Source: Dyella silvae (GTDB taxonomy: Bacteria; Pseudomonadota; Gammaproteobacteria; Xanthomonadales; Rhodanobacteraceae). From it: a stretch of 64,000 nucleotides of DNA. This document shows, piece by piece, positions 1-8,425 of this stretch. How positions within the stretch are numbered: the stretch's first letter is position 1; each line of letters opens with the position of its first letter. A model generated the notes under the pieces. It saw only the letters and a program-made list of their open reading frames with translations. It did not search any database and was not told the origin of the DNA. The stretch lies in contig NZ_JAPJBQ010000003.1 of the NCBI RefSeq assembly GCF_026421305.1, forward strand, positions 62,001 to 126,000, in the 5' to 3' direction. Made by a program: the position numbers and the translations under genes.

Positions 1-2
1 AC

Positions 3-326
3 CTGCAATGTATGCAGGCATGGTTATTGGAGGGACAGAAGCCGATCTTTGTTTCCGACTTTCCCACCGCAGCGGCGCTGATTGGCCGTAATGCGGCCAT
101 CGGTTACATGCCGAGCCATCTCTATCGCTCGCACAGCGGCCTGCCACTGGTGAGAAAGGTCATACGGGAACAGAAGCACGCTACTCGTTTGTTTTTGGCT
201 TATCGGCCCGATGGTATGGGCAAGGCGCGGCGTTGGGCTGTGGACTATCTGTCCCAGCCTGAGCGACGCGATGGACTTTGCGGTGTCGCCCGTAGTTCCT
301 GCAAAGAGCACGCACTGACACCTTAA
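3..326 (+). CDS. LysR-family transcriptional regulator, C-terminal fragment
   Basis: The reading frame is open through the left edge of the window, so only the last ~108 residues are present. The visible part looks like the end of a LysR effector-binding domain: a stretch reading AAALIGRNAAIGYMPSHLY matches the usual 'gxGia.lP.' segment, followed by a conserved-looking block RRWAVDYLSQ. No DNA-binding domain is visible because it would lie upstream. Its ligand and targets cannot be deduced. The porin gene just downstream on the same strand could be a target, but that is only inference from position. Confidence 0.6.
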   Translation: MQCMQAWLLEGQKPIFVSDFPTAAALIGRNAAIGYMPSHLYRSHSGLPLVRKVIREQKHATRLFLAYRPDGMGKARRWAVDYLSQPERRDGLCGVARSSCKEHALTP

Positions 327-451
327 GTACTGAGTTTTTCAACCCGGCAACGCACGGGATACCGCATCGCTTGCGATCGTGGCAGGACCCGTTTGTCCGC
401 AGGAAGGCGGATTCTGGTGCGTTTGTCTCGACATCCAATGGAGTGGATATC

Positions 452-1537
452 ATGAAAACGTTCACCGTCTTCGGTTTCAGGCGAGCATGGTGCGCCGTGC
501 TACTGGGTTGGGCGTGTGTCTCGCCCGCGTTTGCAGAAACCGACCTGCCCGCGCCCAAAGTGCATTTCTATGGGCTGGTCGACGTGTGGGGCGGCGCTCA
601 AAAGTTCCCAGGGGGAAACAGCGAGTCGCTGATTTCCGATGGCGGCATGTCGACCTCGTACTGGGGTGTCGGTGCGAGTGAGCAACTTGCGGAAGGTTAT
701 AAGGCCGTCGTGACGCTCGAAGGCTTCTTTCGTCCCACGGATGGCGCGTATGGCCGATTCGATGGCGATACCTTCCTTTCGCGCAGCGCCTATGCCGGTA
801 TCGAGTCTCCATACGGATCGCTGTACATCGGGCGCGTGACGACCCCGCTCTTCATCTCCACGATTCTGTTCAATCCGTTTGTGGACTCCTACGGGTTCTC
901 ACCGATGATTAAGCAGACCTATCTCGGCGTGGGCTCTTATCCGAGTTATGCGACCGATCAAGGCGTGGCGGGCGACTCCGGCTGGAGTAACGCGCTGCAG
1001 TATCAATCGCCGGAATTTCACGGCCTGAAAGGCAATGTCACCTATGCCTCGGGCAACTCGTCGGAGCATCACGGTGCCAAGAAGGTCGCCGCACAGCTGA
1101 TGTACGCCCACGGTGCCTTTGCGGCCACCGGTGTCTACCAGTACATCAACTACAACGGCCAGCCGGGCGACCTCGGCCAGATTGTGCCGGGTTGGACCAG
1201 TCAAAGCGTGGCGCAGCTTGGCGCCTCTTATGACTGGAAGGTGGTGAAGTTGTTTGCGCAATACATGCATACACATAATCAGGCCAACCAGGGTCACTGG
1301 AACGTCAATACCGGGCAGGTGGGCGTATCGGTTCCGGCCGGCAAAGGTTCGGTGCTGGCGTCTTATGCATATTCCAACGACTCGGGCGGCATGGGACAGA
1401 CACGACGCACCTGGTCGCTGGGCTACGACTATCCGTTCACCAAGTACGTCGATGCTTATGCAGCCTATATGAACGACAAGATCAGCGATCAGTCAGGTGG
1501 GTACACCGTCGGCGTGGGTTTGCGCGTGAAGTTCTGA
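452..1537 (+). CDS. Gram-negative porin (trimeric, general type)
   Basis: 361 residues. The N-terminus is a clear signal peptide ending VSPAFA, with likely cleavage after Ala28. The mature part starts with KVHFYGLVDVWGG, typical of Neisseria/Burkholderia-type porins (Porin_4). It is rich in alternating polar/aromatic beta-strand segments such as GSLYIGRVTTPLF, and it ends in Phe (LRVKF), the standard outer-membrane insertion signal. The ATG at 452 was chosen over an upstream in-frame start at 371 because it directly precedes the signal peptide. It probably forms a diffusion channel in the outer membrane; substrate preference cannot be read from sequence. It stands alone, with a hairpin downstream and convergent genes beyond. 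Confidence 0.88.
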   Translation: MKTFTVFGFRRAWCAVLLGWACVSPAFAETDLPAPKVHFYGLVDVWGGAQKFPGGNSESLISDGGMSTSYWGVGASEQLAEGYKAVVTLEGFFRPTDGAYGRFDGDTFLSRSAYAGIESPYGSLYIGRVTTPLFISTILFNPFVDSYGFSPMIKQTYLGVGSYPSYATDQGVAGDSGWSNALQYQSPEFHGLKGNVTYASGNSSEHHGAKKVAAQLMYAHGAFAATGVYQYINYNGQPGDLGQIVPGWTSQSVAQLGASYDWKVVKLFAQYMHTHNQANQGHWNVNTGQVGVSVPAGKGSVLASYAYSNDSGGMGQTRRTWSLGYDYPFTKYVDAYAAYMNDKISDQSGGYTVGVGLRVKF

Positions 1538-1553
1538 TGCGCTTCTGACGCCC

Positions 1554-1583
1554 GCATGCCGGCACCTTGCGTGCCCGGCATGC
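1554..1583. terminator. Hairpin between convergent genes (possible bidirectional terminator)
   Basis: GCATGCCGG at 1554-1562 pairs with CCGGCATGC at 1575-1583 around a 12-nt loop. It sits between the porin stop and the stop of the leftward flhB-like gene. There is no T-run on either side, so efficient intrinsic termination is uncertain. Confidence 0.4.
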
Positions 1584-1594
1584 AGCCATGGGGA

Positions 1595-1870
1595 TTATTC
1601 GGCGCTTGCGTCGGCCGCGTCGTAAACGCACGAAAGCACCGCCGCCGCTGCGGCATACAGCGTGGCGGGTATCTCTCGCCGCAATCGCAACGAGGCGAGC
1701 AGGGCTGCCATCTGCGGATCGTGATGCAACGGAATGCCCAGTGCGCGTGCGCGCGCCAAGAGGGTTTCCAGCGATTCTGGCGGGAGGCTGGCGGGTGGTG
1801 CGGCGTCGCTTGGGCCGCCTGACAGGCGGAGGGAGACACGGCGCTGGGCGGGCGGAAGGGACGTGGTCAT
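1595..1870 (-). CDS. FlhB C-terminal domain paralogue (EscU/YscU/HrcU family)
   Basis: 91 residues resembling the cytoplasmic C-terminal domain of the flagellar export switch FlhB. The block ARALGIPLHHDPQMAALLA followed by REIPATLYAAAAAVLS corresponds to the FlhB segment after the NPTH autocleavage site; the membrane part and the NPTH motif itself are absent. Such stand-alone FlhB-C proteins (FlhX-like) are known in several proteobacteria and can partly replace the cleaved FlhB domain. The start overlaps the stop of the FliK-like gene by 4 nt (ATGA), so the two are translationally coupled. Pairing with a FliK-like hook-length protein, the partner of FlhB in substrate switching, supports a role at the flagellar export gate. 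Confidence 0.8.
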   Translation of the reverse strand: MTTSLPPAQRRVSLRLSGGPSDAAPPASLPPESLETLLARARALGIPLHHDPQMAALLASLRLRREIPATLYAAAAAVLSCVYDAADASAE

Positions 1871-3012
1871 GCCATGGTCTTCAACAGAATGGCGCTATGC
1901 GGACTGCTCGACTGCGGCAGTCCTTGCTGGCAGCTGAGCTGATCCAGAATCAGCCCGACGGTATTGAGCTGCTGGCGCAACGCACCGAATTGCTGCTCCA
2001 GCCGCTGCACGGTTTCACCGCGTTCGGCCCACAGGCGTACGGCAAGCCGAAGGTCGCGCAGCTGTAGCTCTCCCTGCACCGGACCAAGTGCTGGCAGATC
2101 GAGCGCGAATCCCAGTGTCCAGGCCGTGGCGCCGCTGTCGGGGTCTACGGTCTGTTGCAGTTGGATCTGCAGGATGTCGCGTCCGCCTTCGCCCTGCAGC
2201 GGTATCTCAATCATCCACGCCGGTACCGTGGTGGCCTCCAGCTGGGCGACTTCGACTCGCGCCAGGGCCGCGTGTACTTCGCCGTGGAGCCGGCTAAGCA
2301 AAGCGTCGACGTCGTCGTTGAGCAAGGCGGCCGGCAGCATCACGCGCGGTTGCGCCTGCGGTCCGCGCTGTTGCAGTGGCGGCGGTGTCTCGCTGCCGCT
2401 GTCGACAGCGGGGCGGCGGGCGGGCAAGTAGTCGTCGAGCAGGCTGGCCAGGCGCAGTAAGGCACCTTTCCAGTCCTCTTCGCTCAGTACGGCCATGTCG
2501 ACCTGTGGTTGTGCCAGCTGCGATTCAAGGAACAGACCGCTGCGATGGATGGCTTCCTCGAGCCCCTCGCCGCGTGTGACCTCAGCCGGCGTGCGCACGC
2601 CGTGCTCCAGTAAAGCCAGCGCGGGGCGCAGATACGCGGGAAGCTGGCGCAGGGCGGGGCGTTGGGCGAGCGCATCGAGCGTGGCCAGCAGTGGGGCATA
2701 GCCGTTCTGCTGCGGCAGGCGCTCGCGTAGCGCCACTTGCATGGCGGGCTCGGCCGTCTGCGGCGCGATCACTTCCAGCTGTGGCTGCGCGCCAAGCGTG
2801 AGTACGCGCACCTGAAACTGCGAAGGCAGTTGGCTTCGCGGCGCTTCCGTCTCCACCGCCAGCGCGCCGATCTGCAGCACCAGCATGCCTTGCGGATTGA
2901 TCCCCAGCGGGCGCGCGGCCAGCACGGTGCCAATGCGCCAGCTCTCCGCTGCGCTGCCAGAGGCAGCACCGGCCCAGGTAAGGGCAGCGAAGCTGGTGGG
3001 TTGAATGATCAA
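1867..3012 (-). CDS. fliK: FliK-like flagellar hook-length control protein
   Basis: 381 residues when begun at the TTG at 3012, which has an AAGGAG Shine-Dalgarno six bases upstream. Upstream in-frame sequence does not look like protein. The C-terminal ~130 residues resemble the FliK C-terminal domain: LPALGPVQGELQLRDLRL, then AVRLWAERGETVQRLEQQ and a final helix. The middle is Gln/Ala/Pro-rich, as usual for FliK linkers. FliK measures hook length and switches FlhB export specificity. It is co-transcribed with the downstream FlhB-C paralogue (ATGA overlap) and sits behind a sigma-28-like promoter. It may be a second FliK-type protein rather than the main one, because no other hook genes are adjacent. 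Confidence 0.72.
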   Translation of the reverse strand: MIIQPTSFAALTWAGAASGSAAESWRIGTVLAARPLGINPQGMLVLQIGALAVETEAPRSQLPSQFQVRVLTLGAQPQLEVIAPQTAEPAMQVALRERLPQQNGYAPLLATLDALAQRPALRQLPAYLRPALALLEHGVRTPAEVTRGEGLEEAIHRSGLFLESQLAQPQVDMAVLSEEDWKGALLRLASLLDDYLPARRPAVDSGSETPPPLQQRGPQAQPRVMLPAALLNDDVDALLSRLHGEVHAALARVEVAQLEATTVPAWMIEIPLQGEGGRDILQIQLQQTVDPDSGATAWTLGFALDLPALGPVQGELQLRDLRLAVRLWAERGETVQRLEQQFGALRQQLNTVGLILDQLSCQQGLPQSSSPHSAILLKTMA

Positions 3013-3063
3013 GCAAGGCTCCTTGCGGATGGAGCGTCGCGCATGCGCCCGTCCGTGCTTTGG

Positions 3064-3090
3064 GCATCGGCCCGTTCGGCGAGAACTTGA
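3064..3090 (-). promoter_or_regulatory. Sigma-28 (FliA) promoter for fliK-like operon
   Basis: Read on the minus strand, TCAAGTTC (3090-3083), 11 bases, then GCCGATGC (3071-3064). The known enterobacterial FliA consensus is TAAAGTTT-N11-GCCGATAA, so both boxes and the spacing fit. The TTG start of the FliK-like gene lies about 50 bases downstream. Confidence 0.7.
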
Positions 3091-3137
3091 GCGGATTTTT
3101 GTCGGGCGCGTCACAGGCTCACGGAGCATGTGGCGGC

Positions 3138-3164
3138 TAAAGCGCCGCCTGCTATGGCCGATAA
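3138..3164 (+). promoter_or_regulatory. Sigma-28 (FliA) promoter for chemotaxis operon
   Basis: TAAAGCGC (3138-3145), 11 bases, then a perfect GCCGATAA (3157-3164). This is the FliA promoter layout with exact spacing. It lies ~45 bases before the ATG at 3208 of the first STAS gene and divergent to the promoter at 3064-3090. Its position rules out the upstream start codons at 3130 and 3154 for that gene. Confidence 0.8.
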
Positions 3165-3207
3165 ACCACCCGTAGACGTCCACACGGTGGACCGGGGAAC
3201 AGGTGCG

Positions 3208-3528
3208 ATGGGCAGCAAATCGGTGCAGAGCAAGGGTGGTGGCCAGGCGCGCGTGATCGCGCTGCCGGCCGATTTTCGTCTCGCCGGTTTGGCCGACGTC
3301 AAAGCCAGCCTGCTCGAAGCGCTGGACGCGCCGGCAGTGCAACTCGATGGCACCGCTGTAGAGCGCGTGGATACCGCCGCGCTGCAGCTGCTGCTGACCT
3401 TCCGCCGCGGTGCGGCGGCGAACGGAAAAACGCCGACCTGGTCGGGCGTAAGCGACGTCATGCGTGACGCGGCCGGGGTGCTCGGCCTGGTCAAGGCTCT
3501 GGAATTGCCGGCAACGATGCCGGCCTGA
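3208..3528 (+). CDS. STAS-domain protein, first gene of chemotaxis operon
   Basis: 106 residues from the ATG at 3208, preceded by GGGGA. Earlier in-frame starts at 3130 (GTG) and 3154 (ATG) fall within the sigma-28 promoter and are unlikely. The fold pattern is STAS: beta-strand ARVIALPADF, helix LADVKASLLEAL, then QLDGTAVERVDTAALQLLL, the position where SpoIIAA-type proteins carry the phosphorylatable DS motif. Here the motif reads D-T rather than D-S. STAS proteins bind partner kinases or transport domains; in this context it could modulate the chemotaxis kinase or a receptor, which is inference. It is followed 14 bases later by cheY. Confidence 0.75.
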   Translation: MGSKSVQSKGGGQARVIALPADFRLAGLADVKASLLEALDAPAVQLDGTAVERVDTAALQLLLTFRRGAAANGKTPTWSGVSDVMRDAAGVLGLVKALELPATMPA

Positions 3529-3542
3529 AACTGAGGTGGAAG

Positions 3543-3905
3543 ATGGCAAAGATTCTTGCGGTGGACGATTCGGCTTCGATGCGCGGCATGGTGGCTTTCA
3601 CCCTGCGTGGCGCCGGTCATGATGTGAGCGAGGCCGAGAACGGCCAGTTGGCACTGGACGCGGCTCGCGGCAGCAGCTTCGACCTGGTTCTGGCCGACGT
3701 GAACATGCCGGTGATGGACGGCCTCAGCATGGTGCGCGAGCTGCGCACGATGCCTGCTTACAAGGGCGTACCCATCCTCATGCTGACCACCGAGTCGCAT
3801 ACGGACAAGAAGATGGAAGGCAAGGCAGCTGGCGCCACGGGCTGGCTGGTGAAGCCGTTCGATCCCGAACAGCTGCTGGCTACCGTCAAGCGCGTGCTGG
3901 GCTAA
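3543..3905 (+). CDS. cheY: Chemotaxis response regulator CheY
   Basis: 120 residues, a single receiver domain. The acidic pocket is Asp8/Asp9 (AVDDSASMRG), the phospho-acceptor is Asp52 (LADVNMPVMDG), the switch Thr is in MLTTES (82/83) and the conserved Lys is Lys104 (LVKPFD). No output domain is present. CheY~P made by CheA binds the flagellar motor switch FliM and changes rotation direction. A Shine-Dalgarno GAGGTGG lies just before the start. It precedes cheA by 24 bases in the same operon. Confidence 0.95.
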   Translation: MAKILAVDDSASMRGMVAFTLRGAGHDVSEAENGQLALDAARGSSFDLVLADVNMPVMDGLSMVRELRTMPAYKGVPILMLTTESHTDKKMEGKAAGATGWLVKPFDPEQLLATVKRVLG

Positions 3906-3929
3906 GCGTTTCCTTCAGAGAGCATCACC

Positions 3930-5924
3930 ATGAGCAAGGCCGGTCTGGCGCAGTTCCAACAGGTATTCATCGAGGAGAGTCTGGAAGGACTCGATACGAT
4001 GGAGTCGTCGCTGCTCGCGCTGGACAACGGTGGCGATGCGGAGCTGGTACACACCATTTTCCGCGCGGCACATTCGATCAAGGGCGGCGCGGCCACCTTC
4101 GGTTTTCCGGAGATGTCCTCGTTTACGCACGAGGCCGAGTCGTTGCTCGACGAGGTGCGCAGTGGCAAGCGCGCGATCGACGGCAGCATCATCGAGCTGT
4201 TGCTGCGCACGGTGGATTGCCTGCGCGGCATGTTCGCCCGCGCCCAGGCCGGCGAACCATTGAACGATGCGGTGGCCGAAGGCCTGCGCAACGAGCTGGC
4301 CGTTGCTATGGGCCGCGGCGTGCCTGCCGGTGACGTGCAGGCTCGTCGCGCCGAGGATCAGGCCGACGCCTGGATCGTTCGTTTTCGCCCCCACCAGGGC
4401 ATGCTGGCGGGCGGCAACGATCCGTTGCGCCTGATCCGTGAATTGGCTGGGCTGGGCGAACTCGACGTGACGCCGGAGTTCGACCGGCTGCCGGCCTCAC
4501 TGGCAGCGCTCGAGCCTACCGAATGCCATCTTGGCTGGACCATCGAACTGAAGGGCCCGGTCAAGCGCGCGGATATCGTCGCGGTGTTCGACTGGGTGGA
4601 AGGCGAATGCGATCTCGCCATCGAGGCAAAGCACGTCGTTGCGCCGGTCGCACCGGCCGCTGCGGCTGCGCCGGCAGCAGCCGCACCTGCAGCGAATGTC
4701 GCTGATGCGGGCGCGGCTCGCGCGCAGCGTGAGGCAAGCGCGGAGTCCAGCTCGGTGCGCGTGTCGATCGACAAGATTGACGGACTGATCAATCTGGTGG
4801 GCGAGCTGGTGATTACCCAGTCCATGCTCGACACCTTCCGCGAAGGCGATATCGACGCCTCGCGGCTGGCCATGCTCGAGCATGGCCTGGCGCAGCTGGC
4901 GCGTCATACGCGCGAGTTGCAGGAAAGCGTCATGGGTATCCGCATGCTGCCCATCGCCTCCGTCTTCAACCGCTTTCCGCGCATGGTGCGCGATATCAGC
5001 CAGAAGCTCGGCAAGCAGGTAAAGCTGGAGCTGATCGGTGAACAGACCGAGCTGGACAAGACGGTGCTGGAGAAAATCGGCGACCCGATGGTTCACCTCG
5101 TACGCAACGCCATCGACCACGGGTTGGAAACGCCGGACAAGCGCCGTGCCGCCGGCAAACAGGATACCGGCACGCTCACGCTGCAGGCCTCGCATCGCGG
5201 CGGCAGCATCGTGGTGGAAGTCTCCGATGACGGCGCCGGCCTGAACCGCGATGCCATCGTCGCCAAGGCGATCCAGCGCGGCATCATCGCCAGCGGCGAG
5301 GGCATGAGCGACGAAGCGGTGGCTGATCTGATCTTCCAGCCGGGGTTCTCCACTGCCTCGGTCACCACCGATCTTTCGGGGCGCGGCGTGGGCATGGACG
5401 TGGTTCGCCGCAACGTGGCCGACCTGGGCGGTGCTGTCACTATTCGCAGCACGCAGGGCAAGGGCAGTGTATTCACCATCACCTTGCCGCTGACGCTGGC
5501 CATCATCGATGGCCTTACCGCGGCGGTGGGCGATGAGCGCTACATCGTGCCGCTGGTGTCCATTGTCGAGTCGGTGCAGCTGAAGGGTGAGGCGGTGCGC
5601 AGCGTGGCAGGCGGCGGCGAGCTGTTCCGCTTCCGCAACGACTACCTGCCGGTGATCCGTCTGCACGACATGTTTGGCTGCGAAAACGCCGTACACGCCA
5701 TCGATGAGGGTCTGATGGTGGTGGTGGAAGGTGAAGGTACGCGCGTCGGCTTGTTTGTCGACGGGCTGATTGGCCAACAGCAGGCGGTGGTGAAGTCGCT
5801 GGAGGCCAACTATCGCCGCGTGCAGGGTGTATCGGGCGCCACCATTCTGGCGGATGGCTCGGTCGCGCTGATCGTGGATATCGCGGGTCTCGTGCGCATG
5901 CAGGGGCGCCGCAAAGCGGCCTGA
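3930..5924 (+). CDS. cheA: Chemotaxis histidine kinase CheA
   Basis: 664 residues. P1 HPt domain with phospho-accepting His48 in RAAHSIKGGAATFGF; an Ala/Pro-rich linker around residues 245-265; P3 dimerisation (LVGELVITQSML); ATPase P4 with N box HLVRNAIDHGLE, G1 DDGAGL and G2 GRGVGMDVVR; C-terminal CheW-like P5 ending MQGRRKAA. CheA autophosphorylates under receptor control and passes phosphate to CheY and CheB, both encoded nearby. The P2 region (residues ~150-235) is present but divergent. Start ATG at 3930 follows AGAG. It is the core kinase of the cluster and is followed by a receptor gene. Confidence 0.96.
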   Translation: MSKAGLAQFQQVFIEESLEGLDTMESSLLALDNGGDAELVHTIFRAAHSIKGGAATFGFPEMSSFTHEAESLLDEVRSGKRAIDGSIIELLLRTVDCLRGMFARAQAGEPLNDAVAEGLRNELAVAMGRGVPAGDVQARRAEDQADAWIVRFRPHQGMLAGGNDPLRLIRELAGLGELDVTPEFDRLPASLAALEPTECHLGWTIELKGPVKRADIVAVFDWVEGECDLAIEAKHVVAPVAPAAAAAPAAAAPAANVADAGAARAQREASAESSSVRVSIDKIDGLINLVGELVITQSMLDTFREGDIDASRLAMLEHGLAQLARHTRELQESVMGIRMLPIASVFNRFPRMVRDISQKLGKQVKLELIGEQTELDKTVLEKIGDPMVHLVRNAIDHGLETPDKRRAAGKQDTGTLTLQASHRGGSIVVEVSDDGAGLNRDAIVAKAIQRGIIASGEGMSDEAVADLIFQPGFSTASVTTDLSGRGVGMDVVRRNVADLGGAVTIRSTQGKGSVFTITLPLTLAIIDGLTAAVGDERYIVPLVSIVESVQLKGEAVRSVAGGGELFRFRNDYLPVIRLHDMFGCENAVHAIDEGLMVVVEGEGTRVGLFVDGLIGQQQAVVKSLEANYRRVQGVSGATILADGSVALIVDIAGLVRMQGRRKAA

Positions 5925-6092
5925 CGCGACATCGCAAGCGGCGGCAGGAACAGGGGGCCGCCCGCAACAACCTCAAAAAAAGATTCAGTCGCGACAGGAA
6001 GCCGCGACCGCCGGCCTGCGTGCCGGTGAAGAGCAGTGCAGGGAATGAATCCGGGCAATCGCATCCCGCCCTTTCATTCTGAAGGTTTCCCT

Positions 6093-7772
6093 ATGAAGTC
6101 CCCGTGGCAAATCGTCGATCACCTTGGCCTTCGCGCCAAGGTGTGGCTGGTAGTCGCCTTTGTGGTGGCCGGGTTGTTGACGCTGACGATTATCTCGGCC
6201 GTGGATAGCCGCCGCCTGCAGATGGATGCACGCGTGCGTGCACTGGCTGACGAAGTCGGCACGGCAGAGAGTCTGGTGGAAAGTTTCCACGACCGCGCAC
6301 AAGCGGGTGAATTCAGCGATGAAGAAGGTCGCCGGCGCGCCATGATCGCGCTGTCGGCGTTGCGCTGGAACGACGGCAAGGGCTACGTGTTCGTCTTCGA
6401 CTCGAACTACGTGATGCGGATGCACCCCATCATGCCCAAGCGCGTGGGTACCAACATCGAAAACGATGCCGACGTCACGGGCAAGCATTTCTATCAGTAC
6501 ATGCTGGCGTCTGATCGGAAGGATGGCCACGGCGCCACCGAGTACATCTGGCCGATCCCTGGCAGCAAGGAGCCCGAGCACAAGATCACCTACACCGCCT
6601 GGTACAAGCCATGGGATCTGCACATCGGTGCCGGTGCCTATTTCGTCGACATCGACGCGCAGTTTCGTCAGGCGCTGGAAGGCAGCTTGCTGCGTGCTCT
6701 GCTGGTCGGGCTGTTGGTGATTGGCGTGGTCTGGCTGTCGATGCGCAGCATTCGTCGCAGCATCGGTGGCGAGCCGTCGTTCGCGCTGGCCATGGCGGCG
6801 CGCATCGCTGATGGTGATTTGACGGGCAAGGACGGCGCCCATGCCTTTGCACCGGGCAGCATGCTCGATGCGCTGCAGCGCATGCGCACCAAGCTCGTGG
6901 AGATCGTGCGCGAGGTACAACAGGGTTCGCAGGTTGTATCCACGGCTGCGCAGCAGATCTCGCGTGGCAACGATGATCTTTCACAGCGCACGCAAGAGCA
7001 GGCCTCCAGCCTGGAGGAAACGGCAGCCTCGATGGAGGAAATGACCTCCATCGTGCGCCAGAGTGCGGATAACGCGAGCCACGCCGATCAGCTGGCGCGC
7101 ACCGCGAGGGCGCAGGCGGAGCGGGGCGGGGAAGTGGCCGGCCGGACCAGTGGCGCCATGCGCGAGATCGAGTCGGCGAGCCGCCAGATCACCGATATCG
7201 TGCAGCTGATCGATGAGATCGCCTTCCAGACCAACCTGTTGGCCTTGAATGCCGCAGTGGAGGCAGCGCGTGCGGGCGAACAGGGGCGCGGTTTCGCCGT
7301 GGTAGCGGGCGAAGTGCGCAACCTGGCACAGCGCAGCGCCAGCGCAGCCAAAGAGATCAAAAGCCTGATCGGCGATACCGTCGAGAAGGTACAGGCCGGT
7401 TCCGCGCTGGTGGCGGAGTCCGGCGAGGTGCTGGCAGGCATCGTGGTCAGCGTAAAGCAGGTCACCGATATCGTGGCCGAGATGGCGGCTGCCGCGCAGG
7501 AGCAGTCTTCCGGCATCGATCAGGTCAATCGTGCGGTGATGCAGATGGATGAGGTCACCCAACAGAACGCCGCCCTGGTGGAGGAGGCCGCCGCCGCTGC
7601 GCGCGCCATGCAGGAGCAGGCTGATGAGCTGGCGCAGCAGATCCGCTATTTCCGCCTGCATGAGCAGGGCCTCAATCCCCCGCGCCTCAAACCCGCATCG
7701 CCGGTGATGCCCAGGACGCCCACAGCGTCGCGCCCGGTGGCCGCTGTCGCGACTGGCTGGAACGAGTTCTGA
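6093..7772 (+). CDS. Methyl-accepting chemotaxis protein with Cache sensor
   Basis: 559 residues from the ATG at 6093 (GAAGG upstream). TM1 spans about residues 15-35; the periplasmic part resembles a single Cache domain ([18 protein letters not shown], then [18 protein letters not shown]); TM2 is about 197-217, followed by a short HAMP-like segment with GGEPSFA and IADGDL. The cytoplasmic signalling hairpin has the usual tip ([19 protein letters not shown], then [18 protein letters not shown]). The protein ends GWNEF, which fits the xWxxF tether that recruits CheR/CheB. Cache domains of this type often bind small organic acids, but the ligand here is unknown. It lies between cheA and cheW. 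Confidence 0.92.
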   Translation: MKSPWQIVDHLGLRAKVWLVVAFVVAGLLTLTIISAVDSRRLQMDARVRALADEVGTAESLVESFHDRAQAGEFSDEEGRRRAMIALSALRWNDGKGYVFVFDSNYVMRMHPIMPKRVGTNIENDADVTGKHFYQYMLASDRKDGHGATEYIWPIPGSKEPEHKITYTAWYKPWDLHIGAGAYFVDIDAQFRQALEGSLLRALLVGLLVIGVVWLSMRSIRRSIGGEPSFALAMAARIADGDLTGKDGAHAFAPGSMLDALQRMRTKLVEIVREVQQGSQVVSTAAQQISRGNDDLSQRTQEQASSLEETAASMEEMTSIVRQSADNASHADQLARTARAQAERGGEVAGRTSGAMREIESASRQITDIVQLIDEIAFQTNLLALNAAVEAARAGEQGRGFAVVAGEVRNLAQRSASAAKEIKSLIGDTVEKVQAGSALVAESGEVLAGIVVSVKQVTDIVAEMAAAAQEQSSGIDQVNRAVMQMDEVTQQNAALVEEAAAAARAMQEQADELAQQIRYFRLHEQGLNPPRLKPASPVMPRTPTASRPVAAVATGWNEF

Positions 7773-7818
7773 AAGGCTGCGCTCCTGCAGGGCAGCCCAT
7801 CGAGACCGCGTTTCCCGC

Positions 7819-7845
7819 TCAAGTTTCCCTGTTTTCCGCCGAATC
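7819..7845 (+). promoter_or_regulatory. Internal sigma-28-like promoter before cheW
   Basis: TCAAGTTT (7819-7826), 11 bases, then GCCGAATC (7838-7845). The first box differs from the FliA consensus at one base and the second keeps GCCGA. It lies in the 119-base gap between the first receptor gene and cheW, 46 bases before the cheW ATG. It would give the downstream cheW-mcp-cheR-cheD-cheB block its own flagellar-class transcription. Confidence 0.6.
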
Positions 7846-7891
7846 AGCTTTTGAAAGGGGCCCGGCAGTTGGCCCCGACCACGAGGCAACC

Positions 7892-8398
7892 ATGTCCGAT
7901 AACACCCGGAGCGAGGCGCTCCCGACGCAGTACCTCACCGTCAACCTCGCCCATGAGGAATACGGCATCGACATTCTGGCAGTGCGCGAGATCCGCGGCT
8001 GGACGCCGGTCACCCGCATTCCTCAGGCGCCGCATTACGTGTTGGGCGTGCTCAACCTGCGTGGCGCCATCGTGCCGGTGATCGACATGCGCCTGCGATT
8101 CGGCCTGGCGCGCGAAGCCTACGGCGCCACCACCGTCACCGTGATCATCACCGTCGCCGGCCGCAACTTCGGCGTCGTGGTGGATGCCGTGTCCGACGTG
8201 CTGGATGTGGACGCCGCCGCCATTCGGCCGGTGCCTGACATGGGCACCACCGTGGACACCGAATACCTCAAGGGACTGACCTCGGCCGGCGAGCGCATGG
8301 TGCTGCTGCTGGACGTGGACAAGCTGTTGCAGCCGCAGGATGCCCAGATGCTGGAAGCGGCACTGCCTGCCGCCTCCGATGTGAAAGCCGTGGCCTGA
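7892..8398 (+). CDS. cheW: Chemotaxis coupling protein CheW
   Basis: 168 residues, one CheW domain. Characteristic segments are TVNLAHEEYGIDILAVREI near the start, PHYVLGVLNLRGAIVPVID in the middle and MVLLLDVDKLL towards the end. CheW links receptors to CheA in signalling arrays. The ATG at 7892 follows GAGGCAACC. It lies behind an apparent internal sigma-28 promoter and is followed after 27 bases by a second receptor gene. Confidence 0.95.
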   Translation: MSDNTRSEALPTQYLTVNLAHEEYGIDILAVREIRGWTPVTRIPQAPHYVLGVLNLRGAIVPVIDMRLRFGLAREAYGATTVTVIITVAGRNFGVVVDAVSDVLDVDAAAIRPVPDMGTTVDTEYLKGLTSAGERMVLLLDVDKLLQPQDAQMLEAALPAASDVKAVA

Positions 8399-8425
8399 TC
8401 GTTACCGCAGAAAAGTGGAATCATC

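Noticed and set aside
3130-3207. Earlier starts (GTG 3130, ATG 3154) for the first STAS gene
   Set aside because: Both lie inside or upstream of the sigma-28 promoter boxes at 3138-3164, so they would not be on the transcript from that promoter.
4497-5777. A 426-codon minus-strand frame opposite cheA
   Set aside because: CheA is unmistakable on the + strand; the antisense product is low-complexity and His-rich.
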